A stretch of DNA of 64,000 nt, from assembly GCA_029582165.1 (NCBI GenBank), contig CM055892.1, forward strand, positions 8,402,254 to 8,466,253. The letters are read 5' to 3'. This document shows positions 1-12,479 of the stretch, in pieces. The notes under the pieces are model-generated. The model searched no databases. It saw nothing but the letters and a program-made list of their open reading frames with translations, and was not told the DNA's origin. This DNA comes from Portulaca oleracea. Its lineage: Eukaryota > Streptophyta > Magnoliopsida > Caryophyllales > Portulacaceae. Numbering within the stretch: position 1 is the stretch's first letter; each line of letters opens with the position of its first letter. The position numbers and the translations under genes are program-made.

Positions 1-2573
1 AATCTAATTAAAAGAAACACTCAATGAGTTCAAATATCACATATATATAATCATTAATAACAAAGTAAGTTCTATATTTAAAACACAAGACTTTTTGGAA
101 CTTAGTTTGAACATAAACAAGCACAATTCATAAACTTAGTAATTCTCAAGTAACATATAACTCATACTTCAAACCTTTCAAACTATTCTAAATATAAATA
201 TAACGTCTTCAATATTTGAAGAGTAGCTCACACACTTTGAAACAAGTATTAAAAGTTATTGAAATTGTCTTTTTCATCCATCCATAACCATAATATGTAA
301 CCGTTTCCAATAAATCAATGGTTTTATATAATCCTTCCTTCTTTCCATTGTAAAATACCAATACCATGGGCGTAGGGTACTTTCAGCACTTTCCAGTCGG
401 GGTCGGTTACCCCTTAAGATAGTTACTTTCCCGGGAAATTCCTAACGTCAATGGACTTTATATACCTAACTGATTCGGTTTCCCTTTACAGGTGGTAACC
501 CGACTTTCCAATTAGTTAGCAGTACCTAGTGTAATACACCTAGCCCGAAAACCATTTTAATACTCATTATAGCACAAAAGTTCCATATCGAACAGTTCTC
601 ATCCAAACCAGCTTTCCAAAAATCTCGTATAAGTACATAAAATAGGAATGTACCTTTCATTCAGATCAAAATAAGTTCAATTGATTATTTTCCAACTTTT
701 TTCCATTCCAGAAGCCAAATCCCCATAAATAAGTTCATAACCCTTCAAAATAACCACTTGCCACATAGAAATCACGTAATCATTTTAAAGTGTATATAAG
801 TATCAAAATTTCACCATTTATTAGAATAATACTTCAAAAAGTCGTTTAAAACTCAAGTACACAAATAAATATGCGTAATTGAGCCCATAAAGCTCGTATA
901 AGTTCAAATAAACCTTCTTATCATATCAAAAATGCAATCAATACTTCTTAACATCTTGAAAATGCCAATGTCGATCAAAATACCCTTAAAAGCTCATTTG
1001 AAATACCTCTTTTTGAATTAAGAATATAAGATACTCTTCGAATTCATATAATTTCAAAGAATTGGGAAAAGTAAGCACACATGAACTACGGCTAACAAAC
1101 GATTTAATTCTTTTCACACTAGACTAGGGGGTCAATACAACATCATAAATATCCAACAACCTAACCATAAGTATAACGCCTCTTTCTTTAAGCATATACA
1201 TTCAAGATCCATATATGCATATCATGCTCATAAATAACCAAATTAATATCATACTAAACATAACCATTCTAGCATGGTACGTATATGCTCATATATATAG
1301 GAGTCAATTAGGCCGCAAATCAAATAAATATCCATGTATAACATAACGGATGTATTGAATAAACCGATTAAGCAGTTGTCCATACTATTAATTATTCAAC
1401 CCAAAATATTTCAATTCCAAAATTCAACCCGGGCTCCCTCCTCACATACATCATCCCAAACAAACCTCGATGCTCAATGTTCCACCCAAACACCAACCAA
1501 CTTCCAACTCGGATACATAACTCACTCCAACCATCCTAATTAACAGTTTCAGGCATATATTTCAGTATTCAAACTCTACTAATTTAACCTGAAACTTAAT
1601 AGTTATTAAGAGGGGATAGAGATTACCCACTTTGAATCTCATTTTGTAGGTTGGGGTTTCTGATTCAGGTTTGAATCGAGACTCTAGTTGTATTGGTCGT
1701 ACGCTAACCCGGACCCAATCAGCCAACTTGCAAGTTGCAACCACTATCTCCATCGGCAACCACCATCCACCACCACTGTTTCATTTCTTCGCACCCTTCA
1801 CGCACAAAATTAGACCACCATCGCTACTTATACTCACTTAATATGTCTCTTTCTCTATTTCTTTCTCTAAGTCAATCGGAAAGGGCAAGAAGAGTATGGG
1901 TACAGACCTGAATCAACCCTCCCCTACCCTTTCTCACATAGCCTGCTGCCGCCGCCGCTCTCTCTCTCTCTCTCTTGCGCAGACGACCACCGATGTCGAG
2001 CCATCACCACCGCACCCTCCACCGTCGGTACTCGGGCGACGCTTCTGTCACTGCTGAACCGCCTCCCCTGTTCCTTCCCTTTGTGTTTCGCGCACGGCGG
2101 GGCAAACGACCGCCGACAATCGACGGTGCCGCCATCACCGTTGCCCTCTCTTTTTCTCTCCGCGCGCCAAGCAGTGCCGCCACCGCCTCTCTCTCTCTCT
2201 CTCTCTCTCTATTTGTATGCATGCATTTTTTGTTCCCAGTAGCGAAAGAGGGTTTGGCCCTTTCTTTTCCTTTTGCCGTCAAAAACCCCAAGAAAGAGAA
2301 GGGAGTTAATCCCCTTTTTCCTTATTCATTGTATCCTAATCCAAATAATAATAACCCCCTTCTCTTATTCCCTTCCTTTCTCAATCTATAACCTAATTAC
2401 CAATAATATAGCTAGTCAACTCTTCTAATAAAATTATGATTTTGATAAATAAATAAATAAAATAAATCCACATAATATAGAAATACAACAACTAATCCCA
2501 TAAATAAATAACTAAACCCAAATTAGTTCCTTAATCAAGACAATTACTCTTAATAAAACTCCTGGATCTTACA
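1..2573 (-). mobile_element. Partial long LTR of a Ty3-type (Tekay/Del-like) retrotransposon
   Basis: Read on the minus strand, the sequence begins at 2573 with TGTAAGATCCAGGAG, a typical LTR start. It runs through a CT-rich block (about 1840-2230 on the plus strand) to a TATA box (TATATAAAG, reverse complement of 456-464). Downstream of that is a GC-richer stretch ending near 360, which would be the R/U5 part. The LTR would be at least 2.5 kb. The element body should lie to the left, outside the window. Short reading frames here, including one at 1975-2391, are low-complexity and not genes. Family assignment rests on the start motif and the length only; no coding domain is in view. Confidence 0.5.
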
Positions 2574-3419
2574 GTCATATTAATTTAACCTAGTAAAAAT
2601 GAAATTAACAAGGAAGCAAATAAAGTACCAGAAAATCATAAATATTGAATATATTATATTAGGAAAATGTTTGATGTAGAGTGAAAATCTTGAACATTTA
2701 TAATGCTCTATGCCACTCTCAAGTCATAACACATATTATGTTGTTTTCCATTTCATCAGCATCGATCTCTCTCACTTCAAATGCCTCTCTCGGTCTTCAA
2801 CTGTCTGGAGTCGATGGAATGCATCCAATAGTTCAAGGGACGCAAAGGAAAAAGAATATATAGTGCCTTTATATTGCAAGACATGAAGAGTAAAAAATCT
2901 TGACACATAAGGACATGCATGTATATCAATTATCAACAGAATAACATTTTGACACGTATAGAGTGATATGTGTATCTATAAAAAAAAAAATACCCCATGT
3001 GTGTTTCCAAACCAGATGAATTTGACCTTATCTTTTAGCTCATTAGGCAATATAAAGTGAAGCCACCGGCAGCCAAGCTAGCTGCTGAAGCAGCCACACA
3101 AGCTAGCTGGCAGGCACTATACTAACAAAAAAATGGGAGGGCAAACTCTCCCTTTTATATATAGGTCTAGTAAATAATGCCCATGCAAGGCACCGGCTAA
3201 ATATTATAGTTTTACAATATAAGTTTGGTGTAATAATGTACATTAAAATTATTATATTTAATAAATATTGCCTTATAAGATTATAATAAATATGAAAAAT
3301 TACAAATAATATATAATATTATGTAATTTATATATAGTATTATATTTATTTTTCAAATAAAATGTACAACAATTTAGTTTTCATATAAACATAAAATCCT
3401 TTAAAGATTGTCATATATT
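2574..3419. other. AT-rich intergenic stretch, no gene seen
   Basis: No reading frame with recognisable content. Around 3060-3180 there is a GC-richer stretch with repeated GCTAGCTG motifs, followed by a TATA-like TTTTATATATAG near 3152. This could be a decayed repeat promoter. Nothing else can be supported. Confidence 0.5.
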
Positions 3420-3704
3420 AAGAAATTTTTACTGTCAAAGAACATCTAACCCGTACTTAGTTGAATTGGAAATACACCTGATTGTATTTACCTAAACACG
3501 AAATACACTTGGGTCATGCTTTTTGAGTGAAATTTACCCGAAACCAAAATATACATAACCCGTATTTACCCTAAAAAGAAATTTTTACTATCAAAGAACG
3601 TTTGACCCATATTTACTTGAATTTGAAATACATCCGAGTCATATTTTTAGAGTGAAATTTACACGAAATCAAAATACACCCGACCTGTGTTTACCCTAAC
3701 CAGA
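3420..3704. repeat. Tandem duplication of an AT-rich unit of about 150 bp
   Basis: Two diverged copies lie head to tail. Both begin with AGAAATTTTTACT and share the landmarks CAAAGAAC, GAAATACA, GAGTGAAATTTAC and the ending TTTACCCTAA. The copies start near 3420 and 3579. No coding content. Confidence 0.7.
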
Positions 3705-4407
3705 TATACAATCGACCTATATTGTCTAGTTATTGTACTCGATGGTAAAGAGTAAATTCGTGTGTGAACACAAGTTAAAGGCAAGTTGCCGATTGATTAT
3801 TATATCCAAGGATAAAATAGTAAACGCGTGTATAAACAAAAGCAAGCAAGCGGACAAGTAGAGCAGCAAACCATAAAAATGTCATTGTCACTTTTACTAT
3901 AGAGTATATGATATATGATTATGATATTGAAATTTTAGTAGTCAAGGGAATTCCTATACTAAAGAAAGGAATTTTAGATATCAAAATACTCCTAAGCTAA
4001 TCTAAACTAACAAAATTTATTATAAATCATGAATAACATGAAAAAAAAAGTTAAATTTTAATTATACCCCTTAAAAGATATATGGAGCATGACATGGTGG
4101 GAAAGATTTGCTTGAGTTGAGAAAGATGAAGAACTTGAACTCGGAAAACTTCTATGGAGCTTGAACACTTGATATGAATTTGGTAATGGAGATCTCCACT
4201 ACCAAGAGCTACAACCCCATCAAGATTAGATAAAGAATGACACCACTAATCCATAAAGAAATTGACTTGTTAACACAACCACAAAGATTTGAGGATAAAG
4301 TAAGAACAAGATTTGAGAGAGAGAGATTTGGGAGTAAACCCTAGCTTTTCATTAAGGGCCAACAAGTAATGTTCCTTCTTCCCAAATGAAAGGATATAAT
4401 ATTTGGG
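3705..4407. other. Intergenic, unidentified repeat-like sequence
   Basis: Mostly AT-rich to about 4085. From 4085 to 4380 a moderate-GC stretch reads like a retrotransposon LTR or leader in antisense (GAGAGAGAGA then AAACCCTAGC), but no ends or domains are visible. Confidence 0.35.
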
Positions 4408-4687
4408 AGTGGAAAAGAAAGATGCCAAAATTTACAAGTCTGCCACTCATTACACGCATAAGGAGAAAAGAAAGAATAAAAACGCAAGAAGGAAATCGGC
4501 AGCACCCCTCGAAGAGGCTAGGCGCGACATGCGCCCATATTGAAGTGAGTGGAAAAGAAAGATGCCAAAATTTACAAGTTTGCCACTCATTACACGCATA
4601 AGGAGAAAAGAAAGAATAAAAACGCAAGAACGAAATCGGCAACATCCCTCGAAGAGGCTAGGCGCGACCTGCGCCCATATTGAAGTG
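4408..4687. repeat. Two-copy tandem repeat with 140-bp period
   Basis: Copies at 4408-4547 and 4548-4687 are nearly identical. Each starts AGTGGAAAAGAAAGATGCC and ends GCGCCCATATTGAAGTG; differences are single bases. The mirror reading frames on both strands in this stretch come from the duplication. Confidence 0.9.
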
Positions 4688-6098
4688 ACTCGTGAGGCGC
4701 GCCTCTACTAGAGGGGGGCATTCTTCGCAATGACCAGACGCGGCTAGTGTCTATCAAGGCACTGCCAGCATCCACTTCTAGGCAAGGAATGGGAGAGAAA
4801 TCAAAGGATATGGGGCAGATGTAGCCTGCACTTGGGAGGTGCGCCCTGAGCTAGACTTGGCGCGACCGACGTCTTTTATGGGGCGGCTGGCGCCTCTTCC
4901 TGGGCTTGGGACGACGTCATGAGAGGGAGGAGGGGAAGGCACGACCAGCGCTTGACCCAGAACCCTAAAAAAATGGACTCCTTCAGCCTGTTACTCCAAC
5001 CGGGTCCGCTTCCGAACCCAGATGCCAAAATAACCATACTCTCCTGGGACGATCCGACATGTTGTTAGGGTCCCAAAAGGCCTTCGGGGTTGGTGATATG
5101 TTCCGAGTCTCTGGAAGGGCTCGAGGACCCAACCAAAGGATGGTCGGGGCTGATTGGATGTTATTCTTGCTCTCCTTGACAAGTATCATCATGCTGAATC
5201 TTGATCTAGGACGTGGTTGCGAACTTTATAGATTTAGGTAGCACTAGCAAAAATTTGGATATTAGCCCAATTCAGTCAATGTCAAAATTCGAACGAGAAA
5301 TTGATGTCTACACTCGGTTTTTTCATGTCGAACCAAGTCAGACAATTTGGACGAAACTAAATCAGGGTCAGAATCGACTTCAAGCAATAGAAAAAAGAGA
5401 AATATATGTCTAAATATTTGGGCAAGATCAAATTCAGACGAAATGATCAAACAAATTTCTTTTGGACCGAACAAATATTTGAGTCAGACAAAATTTTGTC
5501 GCAACTAGATGAATAATAATTTGATGGATTGTTGGATGTCAACAATACCAATTTTGGGGGTATTAGATACTAATAATATAGATTATTTTTTTGGTCACTA
5601 GCGATACCAACTATCGACTTATTTTTCACTAACAATACACCACCGATTTGATATGGTTTTAACTCATGAAAATATGATGTGACCCCATAATGCGAGAAAT
5701 GAAAGGCATAAATTGTATAAAAAATGTTAATGTGGACACTAATTTGTCTTCCGCATCACACATTATGGAGCTACGTCATCTTTCCAATGAGTCAATACCA
5801 TAACAACTTAGTGGTGTATTATTAGGGGAAAATAGTCCGTATTATTAATATCCAATACCCTAAAATTGATGCTATTGACGTCGAAAAATCCTAATTTAAT
5901 TTAGGGTGCATTTGGTTGGTCAATAACCCCGGAGAAATGACCAATTTTGCTGGGTTGACTTATTTCCTCATGTTTGGATGCAGGTTGACTTTGGAAAAGT
6001 TTTCACGATGGATCCACAATTTTCTCCATTTTCCTAGGAAAAATTTCTCTTGGGGGTTAAGGGAAATTTTTTCCAGGGAAATCTTTCTCATGTAAATA
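4688..6098. other. Intergenic, repeat-derived, no intact gene
   Basis: 4690-5240 is moderately GC-rich, with a GGCGCGCC motif and short overlapping frames on both strands that resemble LTR/leader DNA. 5240-5900 is AT-rich with no features. 5899-6098 contains TTAGGGTGCATTTGG and runs of GGAAAATTTT-like motifs, possibly part of the MULE's outer end or an older MITE. Confidence 0.4.
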
Positions 6099-6225
6099 AA
6101 CTGCTCAGGGTGCCACACATTCCCCAAAAATGACTATTTGGGGACCAAACTATTTTTTTTTTTACTCTTTGGGGACCTGATTGTTGTCAAAACATGTTGG
6201 TTGGGTATTTTCCTACCAAAAGTTA
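6099..6225 (+). repeat. Left terminal inverted repeat of the MULE
   Basis: Matches the reverse complement of about 12480-12608, including a block around ACTCTTTGGGGACCTGATTG and CAAAACATG(T/C)TGGTTGG. Weak similarity continues inward to the motif AAAAATACCCCTTG near 6285. Confidence 0.85.
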
Positions 6226-6431
6226 TGAAAATCCGGTGAAGGCAGCCGGAGTCAACACAAAATTGATTTAGCTTACTGGAGTGACAAAAATACCCCTTGT
6301 TTAGCTCCAATTTTTGGCTTTAAAACTGAAATAACTCCTCTTCCCTCCCAACTACAAATTCAGTCGGCCATTAGAGAGCAAAATTTGAGAGAGTGGAAGC
6401 TGGAGATTGAGAAGGAGCTCTGCAACCCACA

Positions 6432-7315
6432 ATGTCGAGGAGGATAGGAGGTAAATCCTAAACGAATTCATTGCTGAGATGACATCTATTTTTGAAAATC
6501 GTCAGCCTTGAATTGTTTTGAAAATCGACAACCTTCAATTGAAAGGTTGGTGTGCGTTGGTCTGAAAATTCAAAAATTAAGGTTTGAGATTCCATTTTTT
6601 GTTTTCGATTTCATATGAATCGATTTTAGGGTTTTGGGTTTTGTGGTCAACATTGTTGTCGATTTTGGTTTCTTCAATTGGGTGTGAAAATGAGGTGTTG
6701 TTCAACTGGTTTTGTTGTCGATTTTAGGGTTTATATTTGTATTGATGTGTTTTTTTGTTGTAGATGATATGAACGTTGAGAACAAGAGAATTGAAGGGTT
6801 CAACAAAAGGGCTAATTGGGTGGATGGCAAGCTCGTGTGCATTGGTAAGTGTGGGGTGGATGGTGTTCTGAAGACATCAAAGAGTAATAACAACCCAAAT
6901 CGTGTCTATGGAAAGTGCCCAAGGTGTGCAAAATGGTTGGGGTGGTTGGATGAATGTGAAGATTCAGGTAGTGTAAACAGCATGAGAAAGCGGGGGGCCA
7001 AGTGTTGAGCTAGACATGCCAAGGGATACTGTTGCTGCTGATTTACTTCAGTTGAAGGAGAAAGTTGGTGAAGCTATTGTGTTGCTTAGTATGTGCAAGA
7101 ATGAGGTTGGTGAACTAAGGAAGGAAGTGGTTGAGTTGGTGGTGAAGATTTCTGGGTTGATCGATCAGATGTCTGTGATAGTTGAGAAGGCTGCTGAACT
7201 GAAGGCATAGTGGGACAAAGTGATGGGGATTATGGTGATGTGTGGGATGGGGATTGGGTCTTTGGTTGTCATTGTTGCATTCTTGGTAGTTGTTGTTCTG
7301 TCTCTTTTGAAGTGA
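6432..7315 (+). pseudogene. GRF-type zinc finger / coiled-coil / transmembrane protein in the MULE
   Basis: A short first exon (6432-6450, MSRRIG) joins through a GT-AG intron to an exon starting at 6764 (DDMNVENKRIEG...). The protein has a GRF zinc finger: Cys residues in CIGKC, then TSKSNNNPNRVYGKC, CAKWLGWLDE. Next comes a leucine/valine heptad coiled coil (about 7040-7205) and a hydrophobic C-terminal membrane segment (about 7230-7310, MGIGSLVVIVAFLVVVVLS). It is broken by a one-base frameshift in the G6 run near 6991-6996 and by an in-frame TAG at 7208-7210. GRF fingers of this class bind single-stranded nucleic acid in other proteins; the role here is unknown. Position and direction match mudrB of maize MuDR, but no sequence relation to MURB is claimed. 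Confidence 0.7.
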
Positions 7316-7926
7316 TTACAGTTACTGTTGTTGGATTCTTAGTTGCAGCAGCAGTAGTTGTATTAGTTTCTGTATTAAGTGTTTTGTAACCTTCAAGTAT
7401 GTAGCTACCTTCAAGTATGTAGACAATGAGAATTTGGGAATTGTCTCTTTTGAATTGAGAATTTGTGATGTTGTATATTGTACAATCTACTCTACTGTTT
7501 GAAGTGATGTATATCAACAAACTGTTTGGCTTGCAAATGACTCATAATCTGTACAGTCTTCTCTACAAACTACAACTGACTAAAGTCACACTTGTACTCA
7601 AGTTACTCATAATCTGTTTGGCTTGCAAATGAAACAATAAAAATCCATGACACTAGTACTCAAGTTACTCATAATCATAATTGGATAGCAAAACAATCAA
7701 AAGTCTTGACACAAACTGTTTGGCTTGCAATACAATCATAATTGTGCCTAAAACATTACAAACCATGTCATCCTTAAAGCAAAATGACACAAGTAGAACT
7801 TAATTGTCATGCCTAAAACATTACAAACCATGTCTTGACAAAAACCAAATTACAAACCATGTCTTGACAGAAACCAAATACATAAGTCTGACATTAGGGT
7901 CTAATACATAACAACCAAATGCATGT
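7316..7926. repeat. Repetitive spacer between the two convergent MULE genes
   Basis: Short motifs recur several times: CTTCAAGTATGTAG twice, TTTGGCTTGCAAATGA, ACTCAAGTTACTCATAATC, CCTAAAACATTACAAACCATG twice, and CATGTCTTGACA followed by AAACCAAAT. It presumably holds the overlapping 3' ends of both transcripts. No gene. Confidence 0.6.
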
Positions 7927-10900
7927 TCAGGCTGAATGTGGGACTTCACTTGACTTTTTTCCCTTATTGCTTCCACTAGCCTTGGTCTTACTCTTCCCTT
8001 CATTGGCAGTCTTCTTTTTCCTTTTATTGTTGTTGGTCTTTTGCTTCTGATGATTGTCTCCACTGACCTTTGCTTTCTTCCTTGGCTGACCTCCTTCATC
8101 AGCATTCCCTTTTGTTGATGGTGTTGCTGGTGTTTTGATCAACCTTCCATTTTCATCCCTTGGCAAGCCACATGTCAGGTAGTTGTGGCCAATATTATCA
8201 CAAGTGGAGCACCTCTTGGTTCCATGCCTCTTAGCTTTCTTTTTGGCCAAGTCTTCCCTGGACTCTCTTCTTCTATTCTTTGATGGCCTCCCTCTCTTCT
8301 TCAACTCATGAGGAGGGTCAAGTTGCTTGTGGTCAGACTCAGGCCACATGGTATGGTCAGGAATTGGCTTCACTATGGTGTCATACAAACTCCTATACTT
8401 GTCTACCATGAAGCAAGGTGCAATGTAATCCTCAACATCTAGTTTTGCAAAGTGGATGCACCTAGTGGCATGCTTACATGGTAAATCAGTGAGCTGAAAT
8501 TTCCCACATGTACAAGTATGGTCATTGAGGTTCACATTGTAGTTGACATTACCCTCCAAAATATCAAAATAACCCCTCCCAGCACTGTGTACCAGACCAC
8601 ATGCTCTAGAATCTTTTATTGTCTTTCTCAATTTTTGGTCCACAAATGGTTTAACTTTAGTCTCCCAATTACACCCCAACTTGAACCTTTTATCAAATCT
8701 CTTGCCAATAACCTTCCTAATTTCGTCCAACATGCTAAGTATTGGCTTACCCTTGTGTTTGATGATAGCATGGTTGAAGGACTCAACAAAGTTGTTTGTG
8801 TTATCATCGCTCTTCAGGCCTTGGTCATACTTAAACCTTGCCCAAGTTTCAACTAGTTCAGCATCCTTTAGCCAGTTGTATGCAACTGGACTTTTCTCCC
8901 TTATCTTCTCCATGGTTGTCTTGAATACTGTCGCAGAATATGCATTAGCTGCTATGTAGAAGTAGAAGTGATACCAAGCACCTACAACAGTTTGAATATT
9001 TACTCCCTCCGTTCCATATTAACTGTCGTCTTTGGAAATTGTGCAGTCAAACTTAAAAAATTTTGACCTAAAATTTCTCAATATATAAAATGAGTTGCTA
9101 TATAAAATTACCACCACTAGATTCATAACGAAAAATACTATCATAAAAGTATAATATTGCAATTGTTAATAACATATTATACAAGAAATTATCAATCAAA
9201 TAATGATATTGAAGACCGTGAAAGTCAAAATTATGACAATTAATATGGAACGGAGGGAGTATCAAAAATTGAGTTACATAATTTATGGTTGAAGTGTAGC
9301 AGATTAAATCCTCACATTGATGTATTTATACCTGGAAATTTGTTAGCAAAGTTCTTGTACAGGTGCAACACACACACTCTCCTCCTTGATTGAGGAAAGT
9401 ACTTGTCCACTGCATTCTTAATAGACTAAGGTACAAACATCAACAAAGAACTTATAAGACACCTTTAGCAACACCTAAATTAACATAAATATAAGAGTAT
9501 AAACTAAGAAAAAGAAGAGGATTACCTGGTGTCTGTTAGCCATGAAGGTGTAACGATGTGAATCTTACTGTGACTCAAGTGCAACTGCCAGTCCATTCAC
9601 AAAGTATGCCCACTCTTCATCATCTTCAACTGGGAAGACACCATATGCTAGTGGGAACTGACCATTGTTCCCATCCAATCCAATTGCAGTCATCAAAACC
9701 CCCTTGTAAGGACCTTTCAAGAAGCAAGCATCCAATCCAATCAAACCCCTGCAATGCTCCTTGAATGCCTTAATAGCAGGTCCAATGCATATTAGAATCC
9801 TCTTGAAAGTCGGGTTTAAAGTTAGACCCCTATCAGTGAAGCTGATGAAACACTTAGACCTAGGGTTGGCTTTGGTGAATTCATCACAGTATTGAGGAAG
9901 CTTCAAGTAACCTTCATCATGATCACCAAATAACCTTTTCTTCATAATATTCAATGCCCTGTAGCTAGTGTAATCAAGGACTGACACACCATATCTGTCA
10001 AACAGAATGTTGTGCACCCCCCTGGCATCCATGTTGGGGTTTAGGGTAAAGTTCTTCATAAGCTGGTTGCTAACCCACTTGTCACCAGCTTGATGATGTT
10101 TAGTTTTTTGATAACACACATGACTTCCCTTTACATACTGTATATGCCAAGTTACACCATCTTGCATCGAGATTGCATGGACCCTGAAAGTGTACTTTTC
10201 ATTTTTGCAATTCATAGTGTACCTCTTACTGTCGTTCTTCACCTTATTCAAAATAAAGCCTCTCTGAATTGCATAAGTCTTCATCACATACAAGAGCTTC
10301 TCCTTGCTGCTAAACATATCCATTGCTTTGATGTCAACCTTATTTTCCCTACCTTCAGTCCAAACCTGGCCTTCACTATAAACTGATGCCATCTTGCCAG
10401 CCACAGTTTGCTTACGTGGATCCACATCCTCATCAACCACATATCCTAGATCCATTCTTGCCTCAACCTCCTCATCTCCATTATCTTCTAACCCAGAAAC
10501 ATCCTCTTCAGATGAGTCAACATACTCATCATCACTGTCATCCTCTTCTTCTTCATCTGTTGGAACAAACTCTTCATCATCACTGTCATCATCTGTATCT
10601 TCTAGTTGCCACTGAGCACCAGATCCAGCTTCACCATTCTCATCCTCAAAGAACTCATCAATTTCTGTCACATCTGCCCTTGCCAGTTCTTGAATGTCAG
10701 AAGCTTGTAGCACAGAAAATTCCTTTGACATACTATTCAACATCGCAGGATCCAACTCCATTGTTTCCTTACTTTTGACCTTCTTCTTTTTTTAGATGGA
10801 GTTTTTGAGGTTGAAGGGATATCTTGTTCAGCTGACTGCTTATCTGAACTAGCTGATGCCCTGGACTTATTCACTCCACTCCTTTGAGATGGTGAGCTAA

Positions 10901-12052
10901 GAGGAGAACTACCCTGTGCACGCTTCTCTGGAGTTACTGCTGCCACAGACCTAGTTAATGGTCTCCTTGGACTTTCAGCTGGTGAAGATGTTGTGTTCTA
11001 AAGCTCAATGATTTCCCTTTGAGGTGGAGATCTAAGAGGTGAAGATGGATGTGGACCATGCTTATCAAGACTTGATGCTACCAATGACCTAGTCAAAGGC
11101 CTCCTTGTACTTTGAGCTGATGATGATGTTGTGTTCTGCAACTCATTACTTTTCCTCTGAGATGGAGAGCTAAGAGGAGATCTTGCAACTTGCCTTCTTT
11201 CATGTGATGCAGCAGGTGAGGATGTACCATCCTTGCTTTTAGTTGGTGATGGGGAAGCAGGACCACAATTAATATTTTGTAGCTCATCCATGTTACAAGG
11301 CCCAACAGAAGATGACCCAAGCCCAAACCCACTTGAAGATACCTCCATACCAGGCCCACCAGAAGATTCCCCCAACTCCTTTATGACTTGCTGCCTTTGC
11401 TGCATCTGGTACTCCTTCTCACTTCTAGCTTCTTCTTGGCACCAAATCTTTGACCAATACTAGCATCTGTGGAAGGTGGCTTCTTTGTTGATGATGGTCT
11501 GGATTGTGAGGTGGTATGACTACCACCTTGGTTTTGCTCAGCATTAATGGGTGTTTGTATCAACTTGTCAGCCCATAAATATGCTTGGCTTGGTGTCATT
11601 TCCCTCATTTCAACAATAATATCACCATCATCAGCTTGCTTATCAATGTTCTCCACAGTTTGTTGAAGCTTCCCCTTCCCAGCCAGTTGAACCATCTCCA
11701 CAGGCAATGTCTTCACATTCTCCAACTTGGACCATGCACCCACAAAATTATTCCAGTCAGTATCTGTTAGCAATGGTATCTTCTTGTTCTCCTTCCCAGG
11801 TCATTACCAATTCAATCCAACAAACTTTGGAAACTTCCCAAAGTCTTCTATGTACCTCGTCCTAATGTCATAGAACAGCTCTTTATGGTTGTAAGTGTCT
11901 AAGTCCTCCTCTGGGATGTAAATCCTCAATGAGTTGAATCGGACAATGAATGAATACATTGGATCAACCTGTGCATCACAATCAAACCCAATACATATTT
12001 CAACAAACAATTCCCAGTTTTGTTCACACGAATTCCCCTTTACTATCAACAA
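7927..12052 (-). pseudogene. MURA-type MULE transposase, disrupted
   Basis: The transposase of the MULE, transcribed from the right TIR. Order on the minus strand: an N-terminal PB1-like plant MULE domain (about 12050-11700, ending FGKFPKFVGLNW); a Ser/Pro-rich linker with repeated SPLSSPSQR (11400-10800); an acidic region, MuDR DNA-binding domain and catalytic core (10761-9526, with GLIGLDACFLKG and GLDGNNGQFPLAYG); a small exon 9425-9332 (SIKNAVDKYFP); and a long exon 8981-7927. The last exon has a SWIM finger (CTCGKF..LPCKHA), an AT-hook-like KKRGRPSK, a CCHC knuckle (CSTCDNIGHNYLTC) and a lysine-rich tail. Breaks: TAA-TGA after GLNW (11804-11809), frameshifts near 11390 and 10760, and TAA at 9565-9567 in an otherwise open exon. 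The 3' two-thirds needs only that one stop removed to read through. Confidence 0.85.
9003..9259. mobile_element. Stowaway (Tc1/mariner) MITE inside the transposase intron
   Basis: Ends CTCCCTCCGTTCCATATTAA and its reverse complement (...TTAATATGGAACGGAGGGAG), flanked by TA at 9001-9002 and 9260-9261. It lies in the intron between exons 9332-9425 and 7927-8981 of the MULE transposase. It is AT-rich and non-coding. Confidence 0.92.
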
Positions 12053-12479
12053 AATTCAAACCCTAAATTTACAAATCAACAAAATTCAATACCTAACTTT
12101 TGAACAAACCCATCTAATATAGATTTCGAACCCTAACATTCGAAACTAACCATCTACCCTAATTTTCGAACTTGAAATACAATATGATAGTGATGCTTAC
12201 CACTGCAAGATTCTCCGTCGATGGTGGCGTGGCTGAAACCGACACTCAAACTACAATCTCGACCAATTCTTGTAAACTTGAACCTCTTCCTTCCCAATTC
12301 TCTAGTTCTCCCTGCTTCTTTGAATTTGAGTGGAGTTGGGTTGTGAACAAGAAGAACGAATTAATGATAGTGAAGAAGATGAAAACCAAGATTTGCAGAT
12401 TTGAGCGGGCAAATAAAAAGGGTAAAGTGGACTTTTCACACATAAGTCAAGGGGTATTTACGCCTTTTCATTGTATCCG

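Noticed and set aside
1975..2391. 139-codon open frame with overlapping antisense frame
   Set aside because: CT/GA low-complexity in a probable LTR leader; no domain, no splice context.
4352..4645. Paired open frames on both strands
   Set aside because: Generated by the 140-bp tandem duplication; no protein similarity.
8518..8959. Plus-strand open frames over the transposase
   Set aside because: Shadows of the minus-strand MURA exon with SWIM finger.
10386..10778. His/Pro/Ser-rich plus-strand frames
   Set aside because: Antisense of the acidic, low-complexity part of the transposase.
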